Of a stretch of 64,000 nucleotides of DNA, positions 42,288-56,500 are shown one piece after another. Position 1 is the stretch's first letter; each line of letters opens with the position of its first letter. Where the stretch lies: contig OY743172.1 of NCBI GenBank assembly GCA_963555705.1, positions 27,899,446-27,963,445 of the forward strand, written 5' to 3'. The notes beneath the pieces were generated by a model, which ran no database searches, was not told the origin of the DNA, and worked only from the letters and a program-made list of their open reading frames with translations. The translations under genes and the position numbers were made by a program. Source of the DNA: Ligustrum vulgare (taxonomy: Eukaryota > Streptophyta > Magnoliopsida > Lamiales > Oleaceae).

Positions 42288-44830
42288 TGTAGCGACCAAG
42301 AATTTTCGTGACTACTTTTGAATAAATATTTTTTTATTTTTAAAAGATGAGTCGCTACGACTTTTGCCCATTTATTTTAAACACATTTTCGTCTAGTCAT
42401 TTTAAGTGAAAATTTAAATTATTTAATTTATCTTAGTTCAATTTAAACTTCATTAAAAGTTTCTCATTTTCATTATTTTAAGGTCCAAATTTATTATTTA
42501 CCTTTAAGCCCAAATTCTATTCATCTTGGATCAAATCATTATCATCAAATTTCAATGTGCCCAATTTACCAAGATTATTACACATTTTAACATATCCCAT
42601 TAGCCCATAACTCTTCCCCAATTACCATCCATTAACCACTGATTTAGCAATTTCACCTAATAAATGATTTCTTTTCCAATCAGTTAATCTCTCCCATTTC
42701 CTCAAATTTTTTCCCTCAATCCGACCACAGATCACTCTATCCCATTTTGGTAGTTTCCCTTCCCCTACAAGCCCATAACTTCAGCTCATCAATCAACTTT
42801 AATTCTCTTGCAAATCCATTCAATCTTCCCCCAAATCATATGCTGCCCAAACCTACCCAAAAATTTGTTAACCACTAGCAGCATATAACTCCCCTTAATC
42901 CCCATCACGACACACGCCCATCACAACACAAGTTCACAAGCACATAAGCATTCACAGCAAATCCTTCTTGGTATGCATCCCCTCCCCATCATTCTGGCAT
43001 AGCACCAATACTGTACATACATACACCACGAAACACTTACAGATTTCATTCGACTGAGCCTCAACCAACATAGCACCAACACCTCACTGGCCTTGATCTT
43101 CTTTTTTGAACCCAACTGCACCTCCATAATCGAACCTCCACATTTTCCTACAACCACCACCAACCTGTGGCCGAATCCATCATCACTAATTTCAAAAAAT
43201 TTCAGAAACCACAACAATCTGGAATACAAAATCGAAGAACACCCGAAGCAATCACCGCCATCACCCAAACGGCTGAAACACCACCTTCGAACCACCACTC
43301 CCATCCTCGACTTCTCCCATCATCCAACCGCCCATCTCAATATCACCAAGAACAAGCCTCGAGCCACCATTTTCATCTGCAACATCAAACCCTACAATCA
43401 CTACCATAGGAACCGTAACCGCCGATCGAAACCTCACAACTCGACCGCCTCTGCTTCACCCCAAAATTTACCCAAACAACCACAAAATCAAGAAATAAAT
43501 AAAACCATAAACTTACCCCCCATCATCACCGTTGATATCGCCGGAAAGCCCAAGAATCCGAGCCTCGAGAAGCCTCTGTTTGGTCCCGATTTTCGCACAT
43601 CAAACAACCCAAAAACCCTCCCTTTCACACATAACCCCACTCCTCGCCGCCACGTGCCGGCGGAACCATCGCCGGTGGTACGGATCGGGGATAGCCCGAT
43701 CGCCATCTCTTCTCTCTCTCTTGTCTGCCTCTCACGAAAGTGAGAAGGGGAAGAATTGGTTTTTATTAAAAATCTAATTTTCAAAAATTTACCAATTTAG
43801 TCCCTTATGTTTTAAAATAGTTAATTTCAATCCTAAGTTTTAAAAGTTATTATTTTAAGCCCTTGGAGTTTTTAAAATATTTTAGTCAACCCTTGTATTT
43901 CTGAAAAGTTATGAATCAGCCTTAATTCTAATTCCATTACTGCCCGAATAGTCCCTAACTTATCCAATTTTCACGATTTAGTCCCTAAAGTTCTTAAAGC
44001 TCTTTTTTCTTTTACACAAATATACTTTTGAAGTTTTCCTTATCCAAAAGTCTAATAGTAGTCATTTATTTATAGGGCTAGACGAGGCGCGGGAGAATTA
44101 AAAGTATTATTCTCATTTGCTCAATACTCGAGAAATTAAGGTAGACTCTTATTTACAAATTTATGTTTTTCAAAAGTGTGCATCAATGATTATTTGGATT
44201 ATAAGTTTAGCATGTATAATTGTGTTCATGAGAATTACTTGCTTTCTAAGTATGAGACTATGTTACGAAAATTTACTTGCTTAAATGCATGAGACTTGAA
44301 CTTGTATTTATTTACTTTTTAATGAGAATTACTTGCTTTCTAAGCATGAGACTATGTTACGAGAATTTACTTGCTTAAATGCATAAGACTTGAACTTGTA
44401 TTTATTTACTTGTTCATGAGAATACTGGTGATCGTCAGACACCTGAGACTTGAATAGCATGATTATGTATTTTAATTTATAATGTTAAATGATTATTATG
44501 CGCGAGTCTACTGAGTATTTCTATGAAATACTCACGTTTTCCAAAAATAATTTTGCAGATGACGGAGTTGCAACGAGGCTTGCGATGGTGGCCATTATTG
44601 AGATTTTAGAAATGTTTTATTTGAAATTGAAACTTATTTATTTCATGTTTGTTCCAAGTTTATTTCAAATTATTTCAATATTCGAATTGTTGACATTTTG
44701 GGTCAAACTTTATAAAATTATGTGAAATGAAATTTCAATTATTGTTTCATTTTCCGCAAAATTATTATTTTCAAAATTAATGTGAGACGACGAAGTGACG
44801 TCCCGAGTGTTTAGAACCTGGGGCGTTACA
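42288..44830 (+). repeat. 3' LTR of the outer chromovirus (Del/Tekay type), 2.5 kb
   Basis: 2,543 bp from TGTAGCGACCAAG to GGGGCGTTACA. It is preceded by the polypurine tract (aatttcgaggacaaaattat, then aaggtggtaggg). It includes a C-rich segment (42,600-43,740) with a 216-codon Pro/His/Asn-rich open frame, judged non-coding, and a tandem duplication of about 101 bp (44,225-44,425, units starting catgagaattacttgctttc). Its last 350 bp match the type of sequence in the 27,404-28,046 arm (gagtctactgagt). LTRs of 2-4 kb are usual in the Del/Tekay group. Confidence 0.75.
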
Positions 44831-45495
44831 TCCACTTACTTGGATGGTCCAAGGTTTGAGTCTTCACATTTCCCTCCCCTACAATCCCATGTAAAAAAAA
44901 AAAAATTAGTGATAATTATAATATATGATGCTAAATAATATTGTTATTTGAAAATATGATGAGAGGATTTGGATGATGGCATGCATCATGATTAAATTTT
45001 ATTAAGCCTTAAATTTTCTAGGATGAGATATTGTTGATTTAGGGATTGGATGTGGGATTTGGGATTTGAGATAATATGTTATTTGGGATCTATAAGATAT
45101 ACTATTAGGTAAATTTGACACATTTTTCTATAACATTTTTCAAATATAAATATTTTTTCACACCATTTTTTAATTACATATTTTAATTCGAAAATATCAC
45201 ATTTTTTGTTTATAAATAAAAAAAATTTACCAAACGATTATAAAAATTAAAATTTTGAATATTCAAAAAAATATATATATTTAGGCAATAATTATTTCTT
45301 CATTATAATAATTCTAAATTTACCAGACCAGAACGTTCGAATTGTGTGAATATAAAATCAGTAATTACCATCCGACTTACCCAATCAGACGCCGCCAACC
45401 TGATTGTTTCTAGATTAATCTAATAATAAATAATGACGACGAAAGCACATACGTTTGCCCGCCCTACGCGCTTCATTTCCGCGGTCAGCCCAACC
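44831..45495. other. Intergenic, upstream of RPL10
   Basis: AT-rich, no gene seen. Begins directly after the chromovirus LTR. Confidence 0.5.
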
Positions 45496-45502
45496 TATAT
45501 AA
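45496..45502 (+). promoter_or_regulatory. Probable TATA box of RPL10
   Basis: TATATAA, 74 bases before the start codon, a fitting distance for a short leader as in ribosomal-protein genes. Confidence 0.5.
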
Positions 45503-45575
45503 CTAAACATTTGCCATTCTTTTGTATTCATTTCCCAATTTTCCAATTTGAAACAATTCATTCATAAACCTCTCA

Positions 45576-46598
<1,023 letters not shown>

Positions 46599-47457
46599 GA
46601 TACTCAAAGACGCCTGGATATAAACTATGATGTATTTTTATGCTTTGAACTATACTGAATTGATGTTACACCTTAATATATAATTGTGACCTTGTACTCT
46701 TTGTACCTTAAAATGTTATCGAGCTATGCTTTGATTTGGTCTTGAAATGAATAGTTGATTCTTCTCTATCGTCTCTAAAAACTATCTTGTTCTTGGGATC
46801 GTTCGACGTCGCCCAACTTCTCTTGGAGATTCACCCCAAAATTGACATGATGAATTTTGACGTTAACAAATAGGCCACAATCTAATCAGCTTGAAAAATA
46901 TTGGTGAATTAAATATACCATGATCAATTTATCATAATTTTTATATGAATTTAATAAAGGAATGTTTAATTCCATCTAGTTTCTATGGTTTGAGCGTGAC
47001 AAAGTTGTGCAGTTGTGCTTATCTCTATTTCCCTTCAAGGAGGGGCTAAGAAAGATATCTATTTCCTTTTCAAAAATTCATTTTGTCATCATCTCCTCGT
47101 TCAGCAGTTGTGCTCATGTCTGTTTTCTTAAATGTATTTCTTCTTAATTCTCATTTAAACAACAGTAAATTGTTTAACTTTTGGAAAGTTTATATTTTAA
47201 TCTTTTTGTTATCTAATTTTATATTTTTCTAATATCAATATTAATATTAATTTAAATGTCAACAGCGTAAATAACTACCATTGAATCTAGCAAATATAAA
47301 ATATTTAATGAATTTCTATTTACTCTTATTAAATTATTCTTCCAGAGAATTTGACACAATTTCACTCTCTTCATAATAAACGTAGCGTCACGCTCGCAAG
47401 AAACTCAAAATCAAATCCTTTCCTATTTTTAGGATCCTAACATGAAGCGCGAAATTA
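46599..47457. other. RPL10 3' flank and spacer
   Basis: No gene recognised. The first 100 bases are a probable 3' UTR; no perfect AATAAA was noted. Confidence 0.5.
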
Positions 47458-47459
47458 TA

Positions 47460-47741
47460 CTCCCTCCGTACGTGAATATGGTTTTGTTTCTTTTCTTGCA
47501 TAGATTAAGAAAATGTAATTAATGTAGTTGAATATATAATTTTTTTTTTACATATTATTAATATATCCTTACATTAAACAACATAATAAATATGATTATT
47601 TTATATTTATGAATAACAATGAATATTAAATAAGAACATATTAGAAACTTAAAAATATCTAGACTTCCAAATTATTAAAGTAGCCAATAATTTGGGACGG
47701 ACAATAAATAATACAAGTCTATCTTTACGAGACGGAATGAG
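47460..47741. mobile_element. Stowaway-type MITE
   Basis: 282 bp with ends CTCCCTCCGTACG and (reverse complement of the right end) CTCATTCCGTCTC, bordered by TA on both sides (47,458-47,459 and 47,742-47,743). The CTCCCTCCGT end and TA target are the marks of Stowaway, the non-autonomous Tc1/mariner MITEs. It is AT-rich and non-coding. Confidence 0.75.
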
Positions 47742-47917
47742 TAAAAACTAAGAGAAACCAGCAGGAAAATGCAGATCTAATAGCATTAAATCGTAACGTC
47801 ATCTAATTCTTTATTCAGGAAAAGCAAAAAGAAAAAAAACAATACTCAGAAAATTTTAGCATAACCACACAGATTTCAAATCATACGGATGGCTTATTAG
47901 CAGGCAATAGATAAAAT

Positions 47918-47978
47918 ATGAAATTTTGAGAATGTAGAATTCAAAAATATGAAATTTTGAGAATGTCGAATTCAAAAT
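47918..47978. repeat. Tandem 31-bp duplication at the QCR8 3' end
   Basis: atgaaattttgagaatgt followed by agaattcaaaaat or cgaattcaaaatc, twice. The second copy runs into the QCR8 stop codon (47,972-47,974), so the first lies in the 3' UTR. Confidence 0.8.
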
Positions 47979-50900
47979 CTGTGCTCCATCTTCTCCTTTT
48001 CCAGATACCACTGCACATAGCTGCACGAGTAAACAAGATTCAGACACAGAATCAGTAGCCTAAGAAAAGAGCAGTAGACTGTAGATATATGTCCATCCTA
48101 AAATTTAATCACGCACTAAAAGCATTCACAGAAACGAAGTCCACACATTTATTCAATTATATTACAAATTGACTTGTCCCAATCCCGGGATCAGTAAGCT
48201 CATTTTATCTAACATAGCAGAATACCTGAGAATCGTGCAATGTACAGTAATGTGTTAAATGCTACTTGTGGATTGCGTTGAACAGTTTAATCAGCAATTT
48301 CAATATACACAATATCACTTGAACAAGAGGCAACAAAGAAAAGAGAACTATTACATCCAATTGTAATGTCAGATATTGTGAAGAAAACATTAATGAGCAC
48401 AATCAAATATGAGATGGAAAAGGGTTCGTAATTATAACTAATATGCAATTGCATTAGCCAATCATCTTAAATACATAATTAAAGGGAAAAAAGATAAATG
48501 GGAAAAATATTTATCACGTGGATATTGAGAATTCTTTTATTCAAGTTCATTTCACAAAATCATTACAATTTTAAAATTTCTAACGCATTTTCATATACAC
48601 CAGAAATGTAATTCCACGGAAGATAGGGTGAAATATGTGATTTGCAACCAGGGGGGGGGGGGGGGGGGGTTGTCAGATAGCAATAAATTTTCCCTGAGTC
48701 CTGTTCAATCTTTGGTGATATAAACAGGTTTACCACCTAAACTAAAAGAAGAGAATGGATCTAGATTATCCTCCTTACTTTTCTGCTCTTTTGTATGGGT
48801 CTTGACCGCAAAAAGGGGGGAACGAGTTAACTAAACATCCAAGTCATTGATGGGAATTTCATCCGTAACCAACACCCATTTCTTCGTTCTAAGTAATTGA
48901 TTCCTAGCCCCCAGTTTGACTCGCTTCTCTTTCTTTCCTCCGAGCTAGGAATCTTAATTGATTCTTGTTCAACGCAGGTGATCATTTGACTGCATTTTCA
49001 GCCAACTGAGACCACGAGCAACTAAAAAGAAAAAACTCAAAATCCCAAAATCTCACAGCAGTGAAATCAATTCTTTGTCTACAATTTTATCAGTTTATAA
49101 GTTATAACCCTTTTAGAGAGATCAGTTTATAAGTTATACTTTTAGAGAGATTCTCAGTTGGAGATTTTTTCCAAAATACAGGAGTCATTAAGGAGAGTTT
49201 ACAAGCCCTGCTGCAAATTGTGCCTCCAGTCTCACATAATAATTTGCATTTGCATGCCACCATATGCAATCCCATATTCTCGGCATGGTGCATAGGAGTT
49301 TTAGCAAAATTCTGTGTAAACCTCTAGCTTCAATCACAAATAACCTCTAGTATAAAGCTTATTATTGGCTCACGCGTGCACACAATTATTTCACAGATCA
49401 TGAACATTGTCAATCCATCTAAACCAAACAAAAGTAATTGACTTCGGCAAGATTAGGATGAAATGCAATTGTAAGATGGGCAAAAGATTGAACTACAAAA
49501 ACTCGTGCATGCATCAATGATGCTTGTATGGGAACATGCATTCAATCCCACGAGCCCTACAAGTTTTCATCTCAAGGTTTAGTTTGTAGTCAATATAATT
49601 ATATAAAGCATGTACCATCAGTGACTATATGCTTCCACCCTTTTACAATACATTCTTCTACTCAAATGAATCAGCACGACAAGGAGTCAAGGTTAACCAC
49701 TCAGCTCAGCCTCTTGACCATGTCCAGTCACAGTCAATGTCCATCTATGGAGTTATCTTCCACCATTGTTGCTTAGCTTATTTATTTCTAGTGGTGAAAG
49801 TTCCTTTTGTAAAATGTTAATATAGGAAATTATGTTATTTTATCAGTGTATAGTGTTTACTCATACCACATTTTTTCTCCTAGGCCCATTATAAAGGTAA
49901 TGAATAATTAAAGTGTTGCCTAGAGTCTCCTCGAGTTTGCCCCCTGCTCCAGCAGTATAATTATTTCTCTCCAATCAATAAACGTAATTTTCTTTCTATT
50001 CAGTTGTGCTTGCTTAAAGCATTTTTTACTGCTGTCAACCGGATATTTGGAATTTGACAGAGTTGGCATTCCTACTGAGATTAGGCAGAATTAGTCTGGT
50101 GGAAAGGATTGTTTGCCACACCCGCTTTTTTGAGCTTTACAAAAGAAACCCAGTGTCACAATGACTTCAAATGTTATATGGCTGAAAGTTGAAAAAGAGA
50201 TGCCCTGAATCATGAGATAAAAATTGACCTCATATTTTATGGATGAAGGCATAGAAGCGAGTGTCGTAGGGAAACTTTTTACTTAAACCTAGAAGCATTT
50301 ATCATAACCCACGTGGAGGTTAAACTTGTCCTCACTTTTCCTCCTAAAATAAATATTACACCAACTGCACGTTGAACCATATAATAAGTTGATAAATTAC
50401 CAGGTTACCTTGCCATCATTGATATCAACCAAAATCATTATTGTAACGGTGGCAGGTCTAGGCCTCGTGCCAGCCCAGCACAGATCCACTTGAGCCCTTT
50501 TTTTTCTTTTTTATATATAGATTTGCCCATGATCAATTGTTTACAGGCTACAGCCCGTGGGCTAATTTGCCTGAACCCAAAACCAAAGAAATGAAACCCA
50601 AGAGAAATTATAACCCCATTATCCCAGTCCAATTCCCCAAACCCAAACCTAGACATCCATCCCCTCTCCATCGCTCTACATCTCTGTTACTCTCACTGTC
50701 TCCACAGTCTTTGCTCGCCTTTCGTACTACCCTCAATTGTGTGAATGATAGGCTGGAATTTCTGGGAATCTGCTTTCCTGTAAGCTTTATCTCTTAATTC
50801 TCTTTTTATCTTTTTTTTTTCATCCATTGTTATATGTGTTCTGCTGATGAATGTGGGGTTCTGTAAACAAAAAAACTGAGTTATTTGAATGTCCAGCACA

Positions 50901-52227
50901 ACTAAAATTTAGTGAGACGCGTAATATGACCTAAAACTTATATGCAATGAGCAAGTTTAGGTATTTGGTGGGCAGTACCTTTGAAGTTTTAATAAGAAAT
51001 CATTACAAAAGTTTCTAGTATTATTATTAGTATCAAGTACCAACAATATTGATTCTATACTCCAAAAATTAATATACCTTTCTAGAAGGTCTAAATTTGT
51101 GCTGATATTCTACCAATTAGTAAAAATTAGTACTGAGCACAATTAGGGAAAAAGCAGTAAAAACTAGCATTTTCAACCAACTAGTCAAACAATTAGAATT
51201 GATTTATGATATTCTACAAATTAACCTCATTTGGTAACTTGTTTATAAACAACATGCTTTCCCCAAACTACTTTTTAACGTGACACATTTTTCCAAACCA
51301 CTTTGCAACCACATATTTTAATCGAAAACAAAAAATTCTTTGTTTATAGACACAGAATTTTTACCAAACGGAGGCTTAGTAAAAATTAGTACTCATTTTC
51401 TATTGAATTAGTGTTGATTAATTTTTAATATTAACTACAATGATTTGTATAAATGTTGCTGCTTAAAAATAGACAACAAAGCAAACTTTGTAGGATGGTT
51501 TAACTGCTCTGCTCGTTCTTTGAACTTGTAGATAATTTTCTTTAGATCGAATGCTCATGCTTTATAGATAGTAAGTATGCACAAGGTTGATTCGTTTAAT
51601 CTTTATTATTGTTTTACTTAATATTGATTGGTTCTAGTACGTTTTGGTATTTCTCAACTTGGGTTTCACAACTGAAGATGGTTTCTGTTTTCTTCAGTGT
51701 AAAAAGCTTCAAGTCGAAAGCGGTCCAAAAAGCTACAAATTGCTTCCTTTAATAAGTCAATGCGCACATCTCACAAACTGTTACCTTGTCGTCAAAATAA
51801 TGAATTGTTATTGCCTCTTCGAACGAGAATTTGCAGAGAAATTTTTAGATTTTGTAGATGAATTTTATGTTTCAAATCCTCGTCGAAAATAAATTAAATT
51901 AGATGAATTTTACTTTTAATATTATATATGATTTATTAAGAAATTTCTTAAATTTAATAAAATCAATAAGATAAAAATGCATCTAATAAAACTCAAATCT
52001 GATATAAATAAATACATGCTAATGTATGAAAATACGTATATATGATATATTACTTACGAGTATGTTCCCACAAGAGGGCCGAGAAGAAGGGTGGCACTGA
52101 TCCAATTGTCGGAGATCTTGTGGTGGATCTTACCAGGCAAATCCTTCCAGAGGCCCGGCATCACCTTCTGCTGAAACGGTGACAAGGCGTAAACCACCGC
52201 CTTCATTCTCACCGGCTGCTTCCCCAT
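47972..52227 (-). CDS. QCR8: Cytochrome b-c1 complex subunit 8 (ubiquinol-cytochrome c reductase 8.2 kDa protein)
   Basis: Small subunit of mitochondrial complex III, in the inner membrane next to cytochrome b, needed for complex assembly. Exon 1 is 52,227-52,058: MGKQPVRMKAVVYALSPFQQ and then WKDLPGKIHHKISDNWIS, LLLGPLVGTYS. Exon 2 is 48,020-47,972: YVQWYLEKEKMEHRF. Joining 170 and 49 nt gives 72 residues plus stop, the normal plant length, with the split in a Ser codon. The donor is GTAAGT and the acceptor GTGCAG. One membrane helix lies around residues 42-62 (NWISATLLLGPLVGTYSYVQ). The intron is 4,037 bp, long for such a small gene. A telo-box-like AAACCCTA is in the leader at about 52,260-52,268. 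Intact. Confidence 0.93.
48651..48669. repeat. G19 homopolymer in the QCR8 intron
   Basis: Nineteen consecutive G on the plus strand (C on the transcribed sense strand), in otherwise AT-rich DNA. Confidence 0.95.
49092..49155. repeat. Short tandem duplication in the QCR8 intron
   Basis: atcagtttataagttata followed by ac(cc)ttttagagaga, twice in a row. Confidence 0.8.
50440..50900. mobile_element. Possible hAT (ricesleeper-like) fragment in the QCR8 intron
   Basis: Begins ggtggcaggtctaggcctcg followed by tgccagcccagcac and gagccc, similar in style to the termini of plant ricesleeper-type hAT elements (GGTGGCAAACGGGCC... style). A C-rich leader-like segment follows (50,570-50,720). No matching opposite end and no transposase were found. 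Confidence 0.3.
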
Positions 52228-52269
52228 CACACTCTCTCTCTAGGATGCTCAGTAGGCAGTAGGGTTTCG

Positions 52270-53066
52270 TTGAAAAAATATACAGGAAGAATGCAAACGG
52301 CAGATGATAACGAAGATTGAAGAGAGATGTCAAATGACTCAAATCAATAATGTCGAAAAGTTTTGGGCCGACGAATTTTTTGGAGAGCTCCACTAGTCTA
52401 ATGGGCTCAATAATTTATGGCTTAGGAGTTTTTGAACAATTTTTTTTTAAATTTATTTTTAATCATAATTTTTATACGACCCCGAACCATTGCTTTTACA
52501 TTTTTTAACTTTTTTTCAATTATATATTTTTCAAAAAAAAAAATCAAATTTCCTTCAAAATCTCTTATATCAAACAGGTTCTAAATTTTGGAGTCAAACT
52601 GAATTTTACGTCATTTATTTAGAAAGTATTACACATTGATATTGAATTTTATGATACTTCTGATTTACTAAAATTTACATCTTTTAAAATATTATATTAT
52701 GATATTTTTCAAATTTTATAATACTTAATACTTAAATCTTAGTATATAATTATGCTAAGGGCTTAAATTTGAATAATAAAAAAATAAAATACCTAAGTTT
52801 TTCAAGGGAAATTAGTCCCGGGGGAAAAAATGGTACATGGTGCAATTGTCACTATCGTCAAAACTACTCTCTATGAAAATGGAAGAAAAAAATGGTTGGT
52901 TTCATCGGAATTTATCAGATTGTCACAAAGCTGTTAATGTGTTTGACATAAATTTAAGTAAATAAAGATAAATGGACTCGTTGGCTTTTGATCTTCTAAG
53001 TTTTGTTTTGGAAAGAGTACATGACTCTTAAATTCTAAGTTAACTACTTAAAATTAACAAACTTAA
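52270..53066. other. QCR8 upstream region and spacer
   Basis: AT-rich, no gene recognised. The QCR8 promoter should lie at its left edge. Confidence 0.5.
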
Positions 53067-53430
53067 TGTTAAGCATTCAAAGCTCATTCCCAGCAACATG
53101 AAGAATGTCCAGTAGCCTTGAAATTTGTCCAGCAACCTTGAAGAACCCAGCAATGTTGTTTTCTTGTTTTGAGCTCAGTTTATGACCACTTAAACACATC
53201 GGAACATGGAACCGTCATCCTTGAAAAATGATAACTGGATCTAGGCTGGCCGAAGGTAACAAGATTTCGCCGGAGATATTGGTCCTCTCCCACTTCTACC
53301 TCTCCACCCAACTCTATGCCAAAACTTATGAACCAAGAGGAGTACCCCCTTCTTTATTCATTTCAAAATTCAAATGGGAGCCAATCATAGGATGTCGTGT
53401 GGATTAAGTGAACCAACACTTTATTCCACA
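53067..53430 (-). repeat. Second copia element, 3' LTR
   Basis: TGTTAAGCATTCAAAGC ... ATTCCACA. Preceded by target copy cttaa. Confidence 0.9.
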
Positions 53431-53550
53431 AATCTTCACCTTGGGTCACCTTAATCCATTACCAATTTCCCCGATCAAAAGTGCTATCCATTTGTGTGTG
53501 TGGTTTTATAAATCATCATCGCTCACTCCAGCCAAGTACCTGCAAAACAA

Positions 53551-56500
53551 TTAACCATTATCAATAGCAAGAATTGATAAACACTTGTTGAATTTACCTG
53601 CCGCAAGTACTTTTGTCCCAACATCTGCAGGATTATCATCAGTTGTGATTTTAAGCAATGTAAACTCACCTGAAGCTAACTTCTCCCTAATGAAATGATA
53701 TTTTACCTCAATGTGCTTAGACCTTTCATGATAAACAGGATTTTTACATAACATTAAAGCACTTTGACTATCACTAAATATCATAGCAGTTTCATTCAAG
53801 AAGTTCAGTTCACACAATAGGCCTTTTAACCACATGTATTCTTGTACAACTTCAGTTAGTACAACATATTCAGCTTCAGTGTTGGAGAGTGTAACAATAG
53901 ATTGCAACTGTAATTTCCATGTCATACAATTATCACCCAAACAAAAAAAGTAAGAAGTGGTAGATTTCCTCTGATCGTTATCACCTGCAAAGTCGGAATC
54001 TACATATTTCTTAAGCTCAAACTTATCACTTCTCCTTTCAAACACTACCCCCTTTTTAAGTGTTCCCGCTAGATATCTTAATAGCCATTTTAATGCAGCT
54101 CAATGAGGTTTAGTTGGGTTAGACATAAACCTACTCAATAAACTAACTGCATATGCAAGGTCCAGTCTAGTGGTAATCATAGAATACATCACAGAACCAA
54201 TGGCATTAGCATAGGGAACATTACTCATTTGATGCTTTTCATCTTCATTTTTAGGGTATTGTGCAGATGACAAATTCATGTGTGCGGCTAATGATATATT
54301 GATAGACTTAGCAAGTTTCATACCAAATTTGGTTATCACCTTGTCTAAATAAGACTCTTGATTAATAGTCAGTCTATTATCAGTCATATTCCTTTTAATA
54401 ACTATGCTAAGAATCTTTCTTGCCTCTCCTAAGTCTTTCATGTCAAATTCCGATTTTAAAAGGTTTTTCATTTTAACAATTTCAGTTTTACTAGACCTAG
54501 CAAGCAACATGTCATCCACATATAACAACAAATAAACTTCACAGCCTATCTTACAATTATTATAATACAAACATGCATCATATTCACTCCTTTTAAAACC
54601 AATTTTAAATACATAAGCATCAAATTTCTTATACCATTGCCTGGGACTCTGCTTAAGGCCATACAAGAACTTTCTAAGCAAGCACACAAGTTCCGACTTA
54701 CCCTTCACCTCAAACCCTTGAGGTTAAGTCATGTAAATCACCTCATCCAATTCTCCATGAAGAAAAGCGGTCTTAACACCTAGTTGCTCTAATTCCCAAT
54801 CATATTGGACAACTAAAGCTAAGACTAACCTGATAGTTTTATACTTAATGACAGGTGAAAACACCTCATTATAGTCTATCCCCTCTCTTTGAGTAAATCC
54901 TTTAGTTACCAATCTAGCTTTATTTCTTAAAGGGTCATTAGCTTCTATTCCTTCTTTCAACTTGTAGATTCATTTACAATGGACTACCTTCAGATTCCTT
55001 GATTTTTCAACCAACTTTCAAGTCTCATTTTTGTTCAGAGACTGGATCTCCTCCTTCATAGCCTTTTTCCAATTTTCAGATTTTTCACAATTGATCGCTT
55101 CCTCAAATGAAGCAGGTTCAACTGAATCTAAGGCTTCACCTGAAACTAAGACATGCTCAATCAAATTAGAAGAGATGTACTTCATATTTGGTCTAACTTG
55201 TCTCCTCTCCCTATCTTTCACTAATTCGTAGTTCTCCAAATTAGTACCTGCAGATGTTTCTTGATCAGGGACTTCCATTTCAGGAATTTTAGGAATTTCT
55301 AGTTCAGGTTGCTCTACCATGACTTCTGTTCCACTTCTACTTGAGGTTGGGTTTCACTACCCTCTGGATTATCTTCACCTAATCTCTTAACCTCAAAATC
55401 AATCTTCTTCTCAGCAGAAGATTCCCCCTTCTCAATCTGATTATCCGTGGTCTTAAGACAAGGTATATCAAGTTCATTAAACTTCACATCTCGACTGTTG
55501 ATAACTTACATGCCCTTACCATCTAAAACTCATAACCTGTAATCTTTCACTCCTTCAGGATAACCTAACATGACACACTTAGTAGCCCTAGGATCTAATT
55601 TACCCTCAACCTGATGTCCATAGGCCGCACAACCAAATACTTTAAGGTATGAAAAATTTGGAGGTTTCCCAGTCCAGAATTCTTGGGGAGTCTTAAAGTC
55701 AACAGTAATAGAAGATGACATATTTATCAAATAGGCAGCGATATAAACAGCTTCACCCCAAAAGCCTATAGCTAACCCCGAACTAATCAGCTTGCATCTA
55801 ACTTTATTCATTAAAGTTCGATTCATCTTCTCAGCTATTTCATTATGCCGAGGGATAGATCTCACAGTCCTATGCCTCCAGATACCTCTATCCTTACAGA
55901 AGGTATCGAACTCAAAGTTGCAAAACTCTAAACTATTGTCCGTCCTAAGAGTTCTTACACTTTTCCCCATTTGTTTCTCAACCAAGGAAATCCAGGACTT
56001 GAACTTACTAAAAGTGTCAGATTTGAATTTAAGAGGATACACCCAAACTTTCCTCCAGTAGTCATCAACAATAGATAGGAAAAATCTACTACCTCCATTT
56101 GCAGGATGTTTTTTTGGTCCCCACAAATCAGCATGAATGTAGTCTAAGAGTATGTTAGTGATGTGTTCACTTATCCCAAAGCTAACCTTGTGTGACTTTC
56201 CTAAAACACACGTCTCACAAAAGCTTAAAGGTGTAACACTATCCTTTCCTAGTAAACTCTGATCACTAAGATACTTCAACCCCTTGTTCCCTATGCGCCC
56301 CATCCTTTTATGCCAAAGATCTGATCTATCTTCATAAATTGTAGATAATGCAAACTCGTAGGCCTCTAAGGCTTTACCTTCAAGGATATACAATTCGTTC
56401 CTCTTGGGGCCTTTCATAACAACTAGAGAGCATTTACTCACTTTCATAGTACCAAAATGAAATCAGTACTCATAACCCTCATCTTCCAAAATGCCCAAGG

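Noticed and set aside
43093..43743. 216-codon plus-strand open frame, Pro/His/Asn-rich
   Set aside because: It lies within the 2.5-kb chromovirus LTR; composition is low-complexity and C-rich, with overlapping frames open on both strands. Treated as LTR sequence, not a gene.
50537..50797. 86-codon frame, Pro-rich then hydrophobic, in the QCR8 intron
   Set aside because: No start context, no domain; explained as part of a possible transposon leader.
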